NCBI GenBank assembly: GCA_963707015.1
Contig: CAVPOO010000003.1
Span: 1-61,825, forward strand
Length of the DNA: 61,825 bases
DNA from: CAVPOO01 sp963707015
GTDB taxonomy: Bacteria > Pseudomonadota > Gammaproteobacteria > Thiohalobacterales > Thiohalobacteraceae
Reading direction: 5' to 3'
In this document: one piece after another, positions 47,080 through 56,882 of the stretch
Layout of the letters: each line of letters opens with the position of its first letter
Position numbering within the stretch: the first letter of the stretch is position 1
Program-made: the position numbers and the translations under genes
Notes under the pieces: model-generated
What the model saw: only the letters and a program-made list of their open reading frames with translations
Database searches by the model: none
Told to the model about the DNA's origin: nothing

Positions 47080-49394
47080 TGACCCTGCGCAATCACCCAT
47101 GGGGCAGCTTGCCGCACTGGCTCACCCTGGTTCTCCTGTGCCTGCCCAGCTCGCTGTTTGCGGTCACGGAAGACGAGCTCCTGGAACCGGACGCGGCTTT
47201 CCAGTTCCGTGCCGAAGCCGTGCCGCCCGATCGTATTCGTGTTCACTGGAAAATCGCGGACGGGTATTACATGTACCGCTCGCGGATCAAGTTCCACTCC
47301 GAATCAGACGGTATCGATCTCGGCGAGCCCGACCTGCCGCAGGGCAAAGTCAAGCATGACGAGTTCTTTGGCGATATCGAGATTTATCGCAAGCAAGTCG
47401 ATGTCGATGTCCCCGTTCAACGCGCTGCCGACGGGTCACCGGACATCAGGCTTGTCGCTGTCTCGCAGGGCTGTGCGGACCTGGGCGTCTGCTACCCGCC
47501 CCTCACCCAGGTCGCAGAACTCAGCCTGGCGGCACTCGATACACCGGCACCGGCCAAGACACCAGCACCCGGGCCCCTCGCCGGACTGGTGGAACTGGGC
47601 GAACAGCTGGGACTGGGCGGCCAGGATGAGTTTCTGGATCCGGATGTCGCCTTCCAGTTGAGCACCGAGGTACTCGATGCGCACACACTCCTGGTAAACC
47701 TGCAGATCGCGGACGGCTATTACCTGTATCGCGACAAATTCAAATTCGAAACCGACAGTCCGGATATCACCCTGCTGCCCGCCAGCCTGCCTCCGGGAGA
47801 GGTGAAGGAAGATCCCCTGTTCGGGCGTGTCGAGGTCTACCACAACGATGCCGAAGCGCGAATCCCGCTCCGGCGCGACACGCTGAATGCAGTGGACGTG
47901 CCGATCAAGATTACCTACCAGGGCTGTGCCGAGGCGGGTATCTGTTACACACCACAGGAAAAGACGGTTGCCTTTGCCCTGCCGGTTGCGGAGGCCGCGG
48001 AGCCACCGGCAGGCGCTGCGCCCGAGACCGTGCTCACCCTGCCCGCTAGCGCACCGACATCGAGCGCTCAGCCTGTTTCCGAGCAGGACAGGCTGGCGCG
48101 CATGCTGACAGAGAAACCGCTCTGGTTCAGCATGTTCATCTTTTTCGGGCTCGGACTGGGACTCGCGTTTACCCCTTGCGTGTTCCCGATGATCCCTATT
48201 CTTTCCAGCATCATTGTCGGGCAGGGCAAACACCTGACAACGAGCCACGCCTTTGTACTGTCGCTGGTTTACGTTCTTGCGGTGGCCGTGACCTATACCG
48301 TCGCGGGGATCGCGGCTGCGCTCTTCGGCGGCAACCTGCAGGCCGCCTTCCAGAACCCGTGGATCCTGAGCAGCTTTGCCATTGTGTTCGTCGTCCTGGC
48401 ACTGTCAATGTTCGGCTTCTACGAACTGCAGATGCCCAGCAGCCTGCAGAGCAGACTGAACGAGATCAGTACCCACCAGAAGAGCGGCACGCTGTTCGGG
48501 GTCGCGGTGATGGGCTTTCTCTCGGCGCTCATCGTGGGCCCCTGCGTTGCCGCACCCCTGATCGGCGCGCTGCTGGTGATCGGCCAGACCGGGGATGTGG
48601 TGCTGGGCGGCTCGGCCCTGTTTGCGCTCAGCCTGGGTATGGGGGCACCCCTGCTCGCCATTGGCACGGGGTTCGGAAAGATTCTGCCAAAAGCAGGGCC
48701 CTGGATGGACGCCACCAAGGCCGTGTTCGGCGTGCTGCTGCTGGCGGTCGCCATCTGGATGCTGGAGCGCATCCTGCCTCCGGCGCTCACAATGGGTCTC
48801 TGGGCTGCACTCCTCATCGCCTCGGCGGTCTACATGGGCGCCCTGGACTCACTGGCGGGCGGTGCGAGCGGCTGGCGGCGATTGTGGAAGGCGCTGGGGC
48901 TGGTCCTGCTGGTCTGGGGGGCGCTGCTGCTGATCGGTGTGGCAGGCGGCAGCAGGGATACACTGCAACCCCTGCGCGGTGTCTTTGTGGGTAGCGGGAC
49001 CACCGCAGGTGTCCAGACGGACGCGCATCTGCCGTTCAAGCGCATCAAATCGGTGGCTGACCTCGAACGTGAGGTCAGCACCGCATCCGCGGCCGGCAAG
49101 CCGGTGATGCTGGATTTCTACGCCGACTGGTGCATCAGCTGCAAGGAAATGGAGAAATTCACCTTTTCTGATCCCCGTGTGCACCAGGCCCTGGCCAATG
49201 CGGTGCTGTTACAGGCAGATGTCACTGCCAACGACGAGGAAGACAAGGCGTTGCTGAAACACTACGACTTACTGGGCCCGCCCACGATCATCTTTTATGG
49301 CCCCGATGCACAGGAACGTCGTGCCTATCGGGTGGTGGGGTATATGAAGGTGAATGAATTTCTGCAACACCTGACGGGAGCGTTGGGAGGGTAG
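47076..49394 (+). CDS. dsbD: thiol:disulfide interchange protein DsbD with duplicated N-terminal domain
   Basis: DsbD carries electrons from cytoplasmic thioredoxin across the inner membrane to periplasmic disulfide isomerase and cytochrome-maturation proteins. The 772-aa protein is about 200 residues longer than usual. A signal peptide (residues 10-28) is followed by two alpha domains in tandem, about residues 30-150 and 185-310; each keeps its redox pair (QGCADLGVCYPP and QGCAEAGICYTP). The membrane beta domain (about 345-600) has its two Cys in FTPCVFP and GPCVAAP. The gamma thioredoxin domain has ADWCISCKEME near residue 690. It is coupled to cutA by an ATGA overlap. Confidence 0.95.
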   Translation: MMTLRNHPWGSLPHWLTLVLLCLPSSLFAVTEDELLEPDAAFQFRAEAVPPDRIRVHWKIADGYYMYRSRIKFHSESDGIDLGEPDLPQGKVKHDEFFGDIEIYRKQVDVDVPVQRAADGSPDIRLVAVSQGCADLGVCYPPLTQVAELSLAALDTPAPAKTPAPGPLAGLVELGEQLGLGGQDEFLDPDVAFQLSTEVLDAHTLLVNLQIADGYYLYRDKFKFETDSPDITLLPASLPPGEVKEDPLFGRVEVYHNDAEARIPLRRDTLNAVDVPIKITYQGCAEAGICYTPQEKTVAFALPVAEAAEPPAGAAPETVLTLPASAPTSSAQPVSEQDRLARMLTEKPLWFSMFIFFGLGLGLAFTPCVFPMIPILSSIIVGQGKHLTTSHAFVLSLVYVLAVAVTYTVAGIAAALFGGNLQAAFQNPWILSSFAIVFVVLALSMFGFYELQMPSSLQSRLNEISTHQKSGTLFGVAVMGFLSALIVGPCVAAPLIGALLVIGQTGDVVLGGSALFALSLGMGAPLLAIGTGFGKILPKAGPWMDATKAVFGVLLLAVAIWMLERILPPALTMGLWAALLIASAVYMGALDSLAGGASGWRRLWKALGLVLLVWGALLLIGVAGGSRDTLQPLRGVFVGSGTTAGVQTDAHLPFKRIKSVADLEREVSTASAAGKPVMLDFYADWCISCKEMEKFTFSDPRVHQALANAVLLQADVTANDEEDKALLKHYDLLGPPTIIFYGPDAQERRAYRVVGYMKVNEFLQHLTGALGG

Positions 49395-49399
49395 GAAAA

Positions 49400-49456
49400 A
49401 CGGAAATCAGAAGTCAGAAGACAGAATTCAGGAGTCAGAATCCAGCACCCAGAATG
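49400..49456 (+). repeat. degenerate heptamer array after dsbD
   Basis: Units CAGAAGT, CAGAAGA, CAGAATT, CAGGAGT, CAGAATC, CAGCACC follow the dsbD stop in the purine-rich sense. About 135 bp further on (no feature I can support) begins the oppositely oriented array at the end of prsR. Confidence 0.8.
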
Positions 49457-49593
49457 GCTGGCAAGCAAGGCCGACCACACGACAACAAACAACTCCGCCA
49501 CGGGACCTTATGAAAAACAAGGAAGAGTGACGACACAGCTAAGGTACGTTCCGCCGTCAGCCGACTGTCCTGCATTGCTGCGCAAAGCGCACC

Positions 49594-49902
<309 letters not shown>

Positions 49903-49911
49903 TATCTCTTC

Positions 49912-51270
49912 TCAATATTTCAAATTGTACTTCTTGATCAGGTCATAGATTGTCGGGCGGCTGACACCGAGCAATTCCGCTGCCTGGGAAATCTTTCCGC
50001 CGACGTGGCTCATCGCCCGCAGCACGGCCTGGCGTTCTGCCTGTTCGCGGATCTCCCGCAGATCAAAGGTCTTGGAATTCACCTGCTGTCCGTTGCCGAG
50101 TTCGAGATCCCCGGCGCCGAGCTGCTTATGCTCCGCCATGATCACTGCGCGCTTCACGCGGTTTTCCAGCTCACGCACGTTACCGGGCCAGCCGTAGGAT
50201 TCGAGTGACGTCAATGCGTCCTTCCCGAAGCGGTGTATCTTTTTTCCATGCTGACGGCTGGCACGCTCGAGGAAGGCGTGCGCCAGCAACAAAATATCGC
50301 CGGTGCGTTCCCGCAGTGGTGGAATACGCACCGTGATCTCACTGATGCGGTAGAAGAGGTCCTCCCGGAAATCGTCTTCACTGATGAGCCCCTGCAGGTT
50401 CTTGTGGGTTGCACAAAGAACGCGCACATCGACGGGAATCTCCTTGCGCCCCCCCACCCGCTCGATCACCCGTTCCTGCAGGAAGCGCAGTAACTTCGCC
50501 TGCAGTGGCAGCGAGAGATCGCCGACCTCATCGAGGAAGAGCGTGCCACCGTGCGCGGTCTCGATCTTGCCGGGCGTCTGTTTCGCAGCACCGGTAAAGG
50601 CACCTTTCTCATAGCCGAAGAGTTCACTTTCCAGCAGGTTCTCCGGAATAGCGGCACAGTTGATCGCGACAAACGGCTGCTTGCCACGGTGACTCAGCTG
50701 GTGAAGGGATCTGGCAAGCAATTCCTTGCCGGTGCCGCTTTCGCCCAGCACCAGGACGGTCGCGTCCGTGGGTGCGACTTTCTCTACGGTGCGACAGACC
50801 TCCAGCATCTCCGGGCTACTGGTGATAACCCCCTCCAGCGGCGACTGCGTCTGCCCGCTGCTGAGGCGCCGGTTCTCGTTTTCCAGCTCGTGAAGGCGAT
50901 AGGCTCGATTGACAATGAAGCCAAGCAGGTCGGAGTCAATCGGTTTGTAGAAGAAGTCGTAGGCCCCCAGGGCGACGGCCTTGAGCGCATGTTCGCGGTC
51001 GTTGTTACCCGTGACCACGATCACCTTGGTGTGGGATTGCTGGCTGAGGACCTGTTCCAGGGTTGCGAAGCCCTCGCCTGTCCCACTGGTCTCCGGGGGC
51101 AACCCCAGATCCAGCGTCATGACGGGAAATTCATGCCGGCTCAGCTCGGTGAGCGCCGCTTTGCGGTCCCCCGCGATAATGACATTCAATCCCTCGAAAC
51201 ACCAACGCAACTGGGCCTGAAGACCGGGGTCGTCCTCAACGACCAGCAATTTCCTGGTACTGTCCGTCAT
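49912..51270 (-). CDS. prsR: PEP-CTERM-box response regulator (sigma-54 activator)
   Basis: A 452-aa NtrC-type transcription factor. The receiver domain (1-125) has the acidic pair VVEDD, phospho-acceptor Asp in MTLDLGLPP near residue 54, and Lys in YKPID near residue 109. The AAA+ domain has GESGTGKELLA near residue 173, the sigma-54-contact GAFTGA near residue 227 and LFLDEVGDL. A Fis-type HTH (KISQAAELLGVSRPTIYDLIKKY) is at the C-terminus. This PrsR type, paired with PrsK, is known from genomes with exosortase/PEP-CTERM systems and is thought to drive expression of surface proteins and exopolysaccharide. It overlaps the end of prsK by 35 bp. A very large heptamer array follows. Confidence 0.93.
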   Translation of the reverse strand: MTDSTRKLLVVEDDPGLQAQLRWCFEGLNVIIAGDRKAALTELSRHEFPVMTLDLGLPPETSGTGEGFATLEQVLSQQSHTKVIVVTGNNDREHALKAVALGAYDFFYKPIDSDLLGFIVNRAYRLHELENENRRLSSGQTQSPLEGVITSSPEMLEVCRTVEKVAPTDATVLVLGESGTGKELLARSLHQLSHRGKQPFVAINCAAIPENLLESELFGYEKGAFTGAAKQTPGKIETAHGGTLFLDEVGDLSLPLQAKLLRFLQERVIERVGGRKEIPVDVRVLCATHKNLQGLISEDDFREDLFYRISEITVRIPPLRERTGDILLLAHAFLERASRQHGKKIHRFGKDALTSLESYGWPGNVRELENRVKRAVIMAEHKQLGAGDLELGNGQQVNSKTFDLREIREQAERQAVLRAMSHVGGKISQAAELLGVSRPTIYDLIKKYNLKY

Positions 51271-53383
51271 CCGTCTGCCCGCTCTCCCCCACGACTCGTA
51301 ACTTTACGTTATTTTCCTGTCTATCGCTAATGGGAACCCGCAGTCGGAAGGTGGTACCTTCATCCACCCGGCTGATCACTTCCACATTCCCGCCCATGGC
51401 CCGTATGAATTCGCGTGACTCGTACGCGCCGATACCCGTGCCGGACGTACCTTTGGTCGTCTCGAACGGCTTGAACAGCCGCTCACGAATGAATGCCTCA
51501 TCCATACCACAGCCGGTATCCTGAACTTCGATGACGGCCATATCATCCGATTTGAACAAACGCACCATGACCTTCCCATCATCGGGCGTCGCGTCCTGCG
51601 CGTTACGCACCACGTGGCCGATCACCGCCGCACAGCGTTCACGATTGCAGTAGACCCCAATCCCTGTCACCTGACAGTCAATACTGGGTACTGGCCAACC
51701 GTTTCCCATGGTTTGGGCAACCTCAGAGAGAAGCTCGCAGAGATCGAACCATTCCGCGCCGCTGTCGGCCGTTTCCCCGCTGCGCAACTGTGCCAGCAGA
51801 CGGTTCATCTTCTGGACAGAGTGTTCAACGGTGCTGATGGCATCTTCCATGAACTGCGGATTGTTCTTGTGTTTGGCCGCATTGGTCACGACCAGCGAGA
51901 GCTGAGCGATCAGGTTCTTGAGATCATGCATGACATAGGTGGAAAGACGGCTGCACATCTCGAACTGCCGTGCCTCGCTCAGCGCCTGCGATGCCTCGAA
52001 CTGAGCGAGGTGACTGGCCGCCTCCCGGCCCACCGTTTTGAGCAGATCACAGTCTTCCCAGTTCACACTCTTGCGGGCGTGCGAACCGGCGAGCAGGACG
52101 AAGCCAGTCAGCTCGCTGTGCAGCATCAGTGGCGTGATAAGCCATGCCTTGGGCACGGTCGACAGCCACCGGGGGAGCTCCAGCGTGGTGTACAGCTCCG
52201 GCCTGCGAGCGAACTCATCGATATCGATAACCCACTCGCGACTCTCCAGGAACTGTACCAGGGAACCGCGCGCTGTCTCTGTTGCATTGGCGGGCAACGC
52301 CATGTTCCAGTTTGCCACCGGCTCAAATCGCCCGAGCTCGTTCCGCATCCACAGGATACCGCCCGTGCTTTCGATGATTTCAGCTATGGCGCGAACCGCC
52401 CGCTCCCGCAAGTGCTCGTCCGGCTTGCCCGAGGCGAGGGTCGCAATGAACCGCAGCCATTCGTCCCGGTAGTCATAGCGGTAAGGGAAAAAGTGCTTAC
52501 TGATAAGGACGCGAAGCCGCGCCCGCACCTGATCAGAGAAGAGCAGTATCGCCAGCAACAATACCGCACCGAACAGAAAAACAGCCTGGGCGACAGTTCC
52601 CCAGTTTCCGCCGTAGAGACGCACGTAGTAGCCGCCAGCGCCCATGGCAAGCAGATAGATGCCGGCACCGAGCAGGGTGGTGGTATGGAACACCACGCGT
52701 CGGGAAACGAAGATCTCGAGTGAAGACCGCGGGTCACGTGCAATGCCGATCCCGATGACCGGTACCACCAGGGCATTCACAAAGCCGCGTGCCTCCCAGA
52801 CCGCGGGATTGATCCGCTGTAAGAGCAGGGCCTCTGAATACAGATAGAAATCGTAGACGAATATCCCGCCGATACCCATACACACATACTTGATGGCACG
52901 GCGCGCCTCGGGGCGTGAGTTGCGGCAGAGCTGCTCGACCAACACCAGCGCAAAGATAGAAACCACCAGACCCCCGGCGATCAACCAGTCGATACCCAGC
53001 AGGCTGTTAGCTGCGGAGCCGCCGAAGAAACGATTCACCGCCATGCTCGACAGCAGCAGTACGAAGGCCGCCGAGATCATCAGTGTTCTGCGGAAGCGAC
53101 GCGCGGAAACGGCGGGGTCAAAATATCGCGACGCAAGAATATGTGTCAGAAAGGCAATCCAGGCGAGGTCCCGGATAAGCTCGAGGATGTTCGTGTAGAG
53201 CAGGGCGGATCCACGGAAATAGAGTGCATAGGCTGTCTCGCCCAGCCATAAGGCGCTGGCGACTGAGGCCAGCATCAGCATGGTCTTGCGCCGCCGCCCT
53301 CGCTGCCCGGTCATGAGCACCAGGCCCATTATCAGAAACAGCAAAGCGCCCGTCGCATAACCGAGGACGCCGATATTCAACAT
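51236..53383 (-). CDS. prsK: PEP-CTERM system histidine kinase
   Basis: A 715-aa sensor kinase. Residues 1-290 hold about eight membrane segments; a GAF-like region follows (about 320-480, with a TTLELPRWLSTVPKAWLITPL stretch); then the kinase core with the H-box VMHDLKNLIAQLSLV near residue 505, N-box VVRNAQDATPDDG near residue 620, and G-boxes DTGCGMDEAF and GTSGTGIGAYESREF. This architecture is the PrsK family, which occurs with exosortase loci and is the expected partner of PrsR; the signal is unknown. The ATG at 53383 gives MLNIGVLGYATGALLF. Between it and prsT lie about 230 bp with nothing recognised, then a heptamer array. Confidence 0.92.
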   Translation of the reverse strand: MLNIGVLGYATGALLFLIMGLVLMTGQRGRRRKTMLMLASVASALWLGETAYALYFRGSALLYTNILELIRDLAWIAFLTHILASRYFDPAVSARRFRRTLMISAAFVLLLSSMAVNRFFGGSAANSLLGIDWLIAGGLVVSIFALVLVEQLCRNSRPEARRAIKYVCMGIGGIFVYDFYLYSEALLLQRINPAVWEARGFVNALVVPVIGIGIARDPRSSLEIFVSRRVVFHTTTLLGAGIYLLAMGAGGYYVRLYGGNWGTVAQAVFLFGAVLLLAILLFSDQVRARLRVLISKHFFPYRYDYRDEWLRFIATLASGKPDEHLRERAVRAIAEIIESTGGILWMRNELGRFEPVANWNMALPANATETARGSLVQFLESREWVIDIDEFARRPELYTTLELPRWLSTVPKAWLITPLMLHSELTGFVLLAGSHARKSVNWEDCDLLKTVGREAASHLAQFEASQALSEARQFEMCSRLSTYVMHDLKNLIAQLSLVVTNAAKHKNNPQFMEDAISTVEHSVQKMNRLLAQLRSGETADSGAEWFDLCELLSEVAQTMGNGWPVPSIDCQVTGIGVYCNRERCAAVIGHVVRNAQDATPDDGKVMVRLFKSDDMAVIEVQDTGCGMDEAFIRERLFKPFETTKGTSGTGIGAYESREFIRAMGGNVEVISRVDEGTTFRLRVPISDRQENNVKLRVVGESGQTDDGQYQEIAGR

Positions 53384-53616
53384 AGTGTCACGCTCCCTCC
53401 GCCCTTGGCATCCAAGCTATACTGCACTGCGGCTAGCGTCCCTAGCACGAAAACCTGCTGATCTGCCGGTCCGGGTTTCTGCTGTACCCGCCGTTACGTC
53501 CCGCTCGGCGTGACGCCCCTTGTGCAATTCACTAACCTAAATATAGCCCTGACAGCAAAAGCTATCCAGGCGCTGGCCGAGCGGGAAATATCTGACAAAT
53601 TGTCATTCGGCAAGAA

Positions 53617-53670
53617 CAACTCAGAATTCAGAAGCCAGAACCCAGAATCCAGCACCCAGAAGTCAGAATG
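53617..53670 (+). repeat. degenerate purine heptamer array upstream of prsK
   Basis: CAGAATT, CAGAAGC, CAGAACC, CAGAATC, CAGCACC, CAGAAGT, CAGAATG units on the plus strand. It faces the adjacent pyrimidine-rich array of prsT, giving an inverted pair with about 12 bp between. From 53384 to 53616 I see no gene or site. Confidence 0.75.
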
Positions 53671-53682
53671 TCAGCCCCGACT

Positions 53683-53895
<213 letters not shown>

Positions 53896-53898
53896 CTT

Positions 53899-56532
53899 TT
53901 ACTTCATCCCCTCCAGCGTCTCCTTCGCTTCCGCGGAACCTTCGAACTCTCCGAGCTCAATCGCCTTACCCAGATGCGTCTTTGCGCCAGTCTTGTCTCC
54001 CTGCTTGTACAGGGCCATACCCAGATGGTACTGAAAAATGGCTACCTTGGGCGCCTTGTCCACCACACCCCGCAACAGTGGAACCGCCGCATCATAATCG
54101 CCGAGACGATAGTTGACCCACCCCAGGGTATCGCGCAGGGCGGGCTGCTCGGCATCGGCCAGGCGCGAAGCGAGCTCCTTGGCACGCTTGAGACTTGCCG
54201 CGTCCTGTTTGTGATCCGCCAGCAGCGCTGCGACATTGTTCACGGCGATCAGGTTGTCCGGGTTGCTGGTCAGGACCTGTTCATAGACCTTCAGTGCCTG
54301 GTCGTAATCCTTCTGCCGCTCATGCATCCCCGCCAGCCCCAGGAGCAGCTGCGGATCATCAGGCAGGATTTTCAGGCCGTCTTCATAGGCAGTAACCGCG
54401 CCGGCGGGATTGTCCTGGCCGATGCGCGCCGCGGCCAGCTGGCTATAGACGATCGCACTCTTCGGATTGATTTCGAGCTGCTTTATAAATGCTTTCTCCG
54501 CTTCCGGAAACTTTTTCTCCTGCAGGTAGATCGCACCGAGCAGATCGTTCGCCACAGCGTTGTCCGGCTCCTTCTCCAGAATCGTGTTCAGTCGGGCTTT
54601 GGTCGCATCGGTCTTGCCGAGAGCCAGTTCGGTGTTGACGATCTCTGTCAATAACTGCACCTTCGCCTGAGGCGTCGCGTAACCGAGGCCAGTCTCGTAT
54701 TCCTTGATCGCCTCATCATACTTCTGCTGGGCGCGGTAGAGCCGCCCCATGCGGAAGTGACTGCCCGCCTCCTCCGGCGCGACCTCTTTTATCTTCGCGA
54801 GCACCACCTCGAGCGCCGCCTGGTCTCCCAGGGCCGCCAGGGCATCGGATTTTGCCGTCAGCGCCGCGAGGTTATCGGGCTGCTCGGCCAAAACGACATC
54901 GACATCCTTAAGCGCCGCGCTGGCATCCTTCTGCAGCAGATGCAGCCGCGCCGAACGCAGATAACCCTCCACCTTCCCGTCGTCTGTCTGCTTCAATGCC
55001 TCCAGCACCGGGACCACGCCTGCCTGGTCGCCCTTGGCGGCAAGGATGTCCGATTTCACGACCAGCGCCGTTACATTCTCGGGTGTCTTTGCCAGTACCG
55101 CATCCACCTGCTCCAGTGCGCCCGCGAAGTCCTTGGTCTGCATGAGATAGCGCGCCAGTCGAATACGGGCCTCGGCATTCTGCGGCTCGACATCCACCGC
55201 CCGACGCAGATTCTCCCCCGCCAGTTCCACGTCCCCATTGCGCAGCTGTGTCTCGGCGAGATAGGACAGCACGTCCACCGAATTCGGCTGATCCTTGAGC
55301 ACCGAACGGAAGGCGGCGATTGCCTCGGGGAAATCGCCAGCATTCACGGCGAGACGCCCTTTCAGCGTCAGCGCGTCGTTATCCTTGGGGTTCTCCTTGA
55401 GCACCTCTTCGACCAGCACGCGTGCCTTGTCGAAATCCGACTGCGAGGCGTATATCTGGGCGAGGAGATTGCGTGCACGAAGGCCGGCGGGCTCGGTCTC
55501 CTGTTCCTTCACGACCCTCTGAAGGACCTCTACGCTGCCTTCGCTATTGCCATTCACCTGATAGAGTCGTGCCAGCGAAAAGCGCAGTTCCACCAGATCC
55601 GGCTTGCTCGAGATTGCCTCCTCCAGCTCCTTGATCGCTACATTGTTGCCCTGCTGTGCGGAGAGAAATTCGGCCAGGGCGACATAACGCCTGGCATCGT
55701 CCGGATCCGCCGCGATGGCCTCTCGCAGCACCGTCTCTGCCGCATCCACCTCTTTCCGCTCCACTAGAAACTTGGCCAGAGTCAGGCGGTATCCGAACTC
55801 CTCTGGCTTCTGCGCCACGACATCGCGCAACACCTGTGTGGCCTCGTCCTCACGCTTCTGGCGGTTATAGAACTGGGCCAGCGCCATCTTCAGTCCGACG
55901 TCATCCGGCTTGGCCTTTACGCCCGCCTCAAGCGTTGCACCTGCCTTATCCACGTCCTGATTCTGTTCGTACAGGCTGGCCAGCAGCACCACGGCCGGAT
56001 TGTGATCCGGCGCACGCGTGACGATCTGCTCCAGTTGGGCAATCGCCGCCTGGCTGTCGCCTCCGCGCTGCGTTATGGCCGCCTGAATCGTCACTGCCTC
56101 CACATCGTCCGGCGCGCGCTTCAGAACCTCCTCGAGTTCCGCCGCGGCCCGAGCCAGTGCCGTCTGCTCGCCATCTGCGTTGCCATTGACCTTCTCGGCA
56201 TTGGCCTGCAGCAGGTAAAACTGCGCCAGTCTGGCGCGGGGTCGAACGAGGTTCTCATCAAGCTCGACGGCTTTTGAATAACTGCCGAATGCCTTTGCCC
56301 ATTCCTGCTCGCTCTCGGCGATCCTCCCGAGGTAGTAGTAGGGCTCCGCCGTCTTGGGATCGATCTGCAGCACGTTCTTGAATTCGATCCGCGCCTTGTC
56401 ATAATTCTGCTCGTCAAAGTACGCCTTGCCCCGCTCGAGATATTTCGCCTTGCGTTCCTCGGCACCACCGCAGGCCAAGAGCACGGCGACAAGCGCCATA
56501 ACGACTGCCGATCTGAAAACTCGGATATTCAT
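53899..56532 (-). CDS. prsT: PEP-CTERM system TPR-repeat lipoprotein
   Basis: An 877-aa lipoprotein. A short signal peptide ends in the lipobox LLAC (Cys near residue 21), so it should be anchored in a membrane and exposed to the periplasm. The rest is about 20 tetratricopeptide repeats, for example YDKARIEFKNVLQIDPKTAEPYYYLG near residue 43 and YDQALKVYEQVLTSNPDNL near residue 740. PrsT proteins accompany PrsK/PrsR and exosortase loci and are thought to help export or assembly of exopolysaccharide or PEP-CTERM proteins. The ATG at 56532 follows GAGGA. It lies between fcl and prsK in one minus-strand run; a heptamer array begins at its stop. Confidence 0.92.
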   Translation of the reverse strand: MNIRVFRSAVVMALVAVLLACGGAEERKAKYLERGKAYFDEQNYDKARIEFKNVLQIDPKTAEPYYYLGRIAESEQEWAKAFGSYSKAVELDENLVRPRARLAQFYLLQANAEKVNGNADGEQTALARAAAELEEVLKRAPDDVEAVTIQAAITQRGGDSQAAIAQLEQIVTRAPDHNPAVVLLASLYEQNQDVDKAGATLEAGVKAKPDDVGLKMALAQFYNRQKREDEATQVLRDVVAQKPEEFGYRLTLAKFLVERKEVDAAETVLREAIAADPDDARRYVALAEFLSAQQGNNVAIKELEEAISSKPDLVELRFSLARLYQVNGNSEGSVEVLQRVVKEQETEPAGLRARNLLAQIYASQSDFDKARVLVEEVLKENPKDNDALTLKGRLAVNAGDFPEAIAAFRSVLKDQPNSVDVLSYLAETQLRNGDVELAGENLRRAVDVEPQNAEARIRLARYLMQTKDFAGALEQVDAVLAKTPENVTALVVKSDILAAKGDQAGVVPVLEALKQTDDGKVEGYLRSARLHLLQKDASAALKDVDVVLAEQPDNLAALTAKSDALAALGDQAALEVVLAKIKEVAPEEAGSHFRMGRLYRAQQKYDEAIKEYETGLGYATPQAKVQLLTEIVNTELALGKTDATKARLNTILEKEPDNAVANDLLGAIYLQEKKFPEAEKAFIKQLEINPKSAIVYSQLAAARIGQDNPAGAVTAYEDGLKILPDDPQLLLGLAGMHERQKDYDQALKVYEQVLTSNPDNLIAVNNVAALLADHKQDAASLKRAKELASRLADAEQPALRDTLGWVNYRLGDYDAAVPLLRGVVDKAPKVAIFQYHLGMALYKQGDKTGAKTHLGKAIELGEFEGSAEAKETLEGMK

Positions 56533-56568
56533 AGAAAGTCCTCGGTAAATTTGTTCTTTCTCTATATT

Positions 56569-56585
56569 AGCCACGGAAAAGAACA
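56569..56585 (-). repeat. partial CCACGG element upstream of prsT
   Basis: GCCACGGAAAAGAAC matches the extreme left end of the CCACGG family. It lies 37 bp upstream of the prsT start codon, the same close-to-start position seen at fcl. Confidence 0.5.
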
Positions 56586-56703
56586 GTTAAATGATCTTGA
56601 TATTGCCCCGGCCTGGAGCATGCAGGTCCGATAACCACAGCACAAGCGACCCGGCAGCAAATTGGCATTGGGCTAAAGTTTCCGCATGCTCAGCCAATCA
56701 GCC

Positions 56704-56874
56704 CTCTGTTTACAAAGCGATTTTTTCATTCACATTTTTCCGTGTTCTTCCGTGGATTCCGTGGCCATCCCTATCCTTAGGCCTCCCCCTCGGCTCACAC
56801 ACTGGGCACTCTGTTCACAAAGCGATTTTTTCATTCACATTTTTCCGTGTTCTTCCGTGGATTCCGTGGCCATC
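56704..56874. repeat. tandem 66-bp repeat containing CCGTGG element
   Basis: Two copies of a 66-bp sequence (56704-56769 and 56809-56874), differing at one base, lie in direct orientation 39 bp apart. Each is CTCTGTT-ACAAAGCGATTTTTTCATTCACA followed by a right-type unit ending CCGTGGATTCCGTGGCCATC. They fill the gap between fcl and prsT; no gene is present there. The near-identity suggests a recent duplication. Confidence 0.92.
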
Positions 56875-56882
56875 AAATATCT

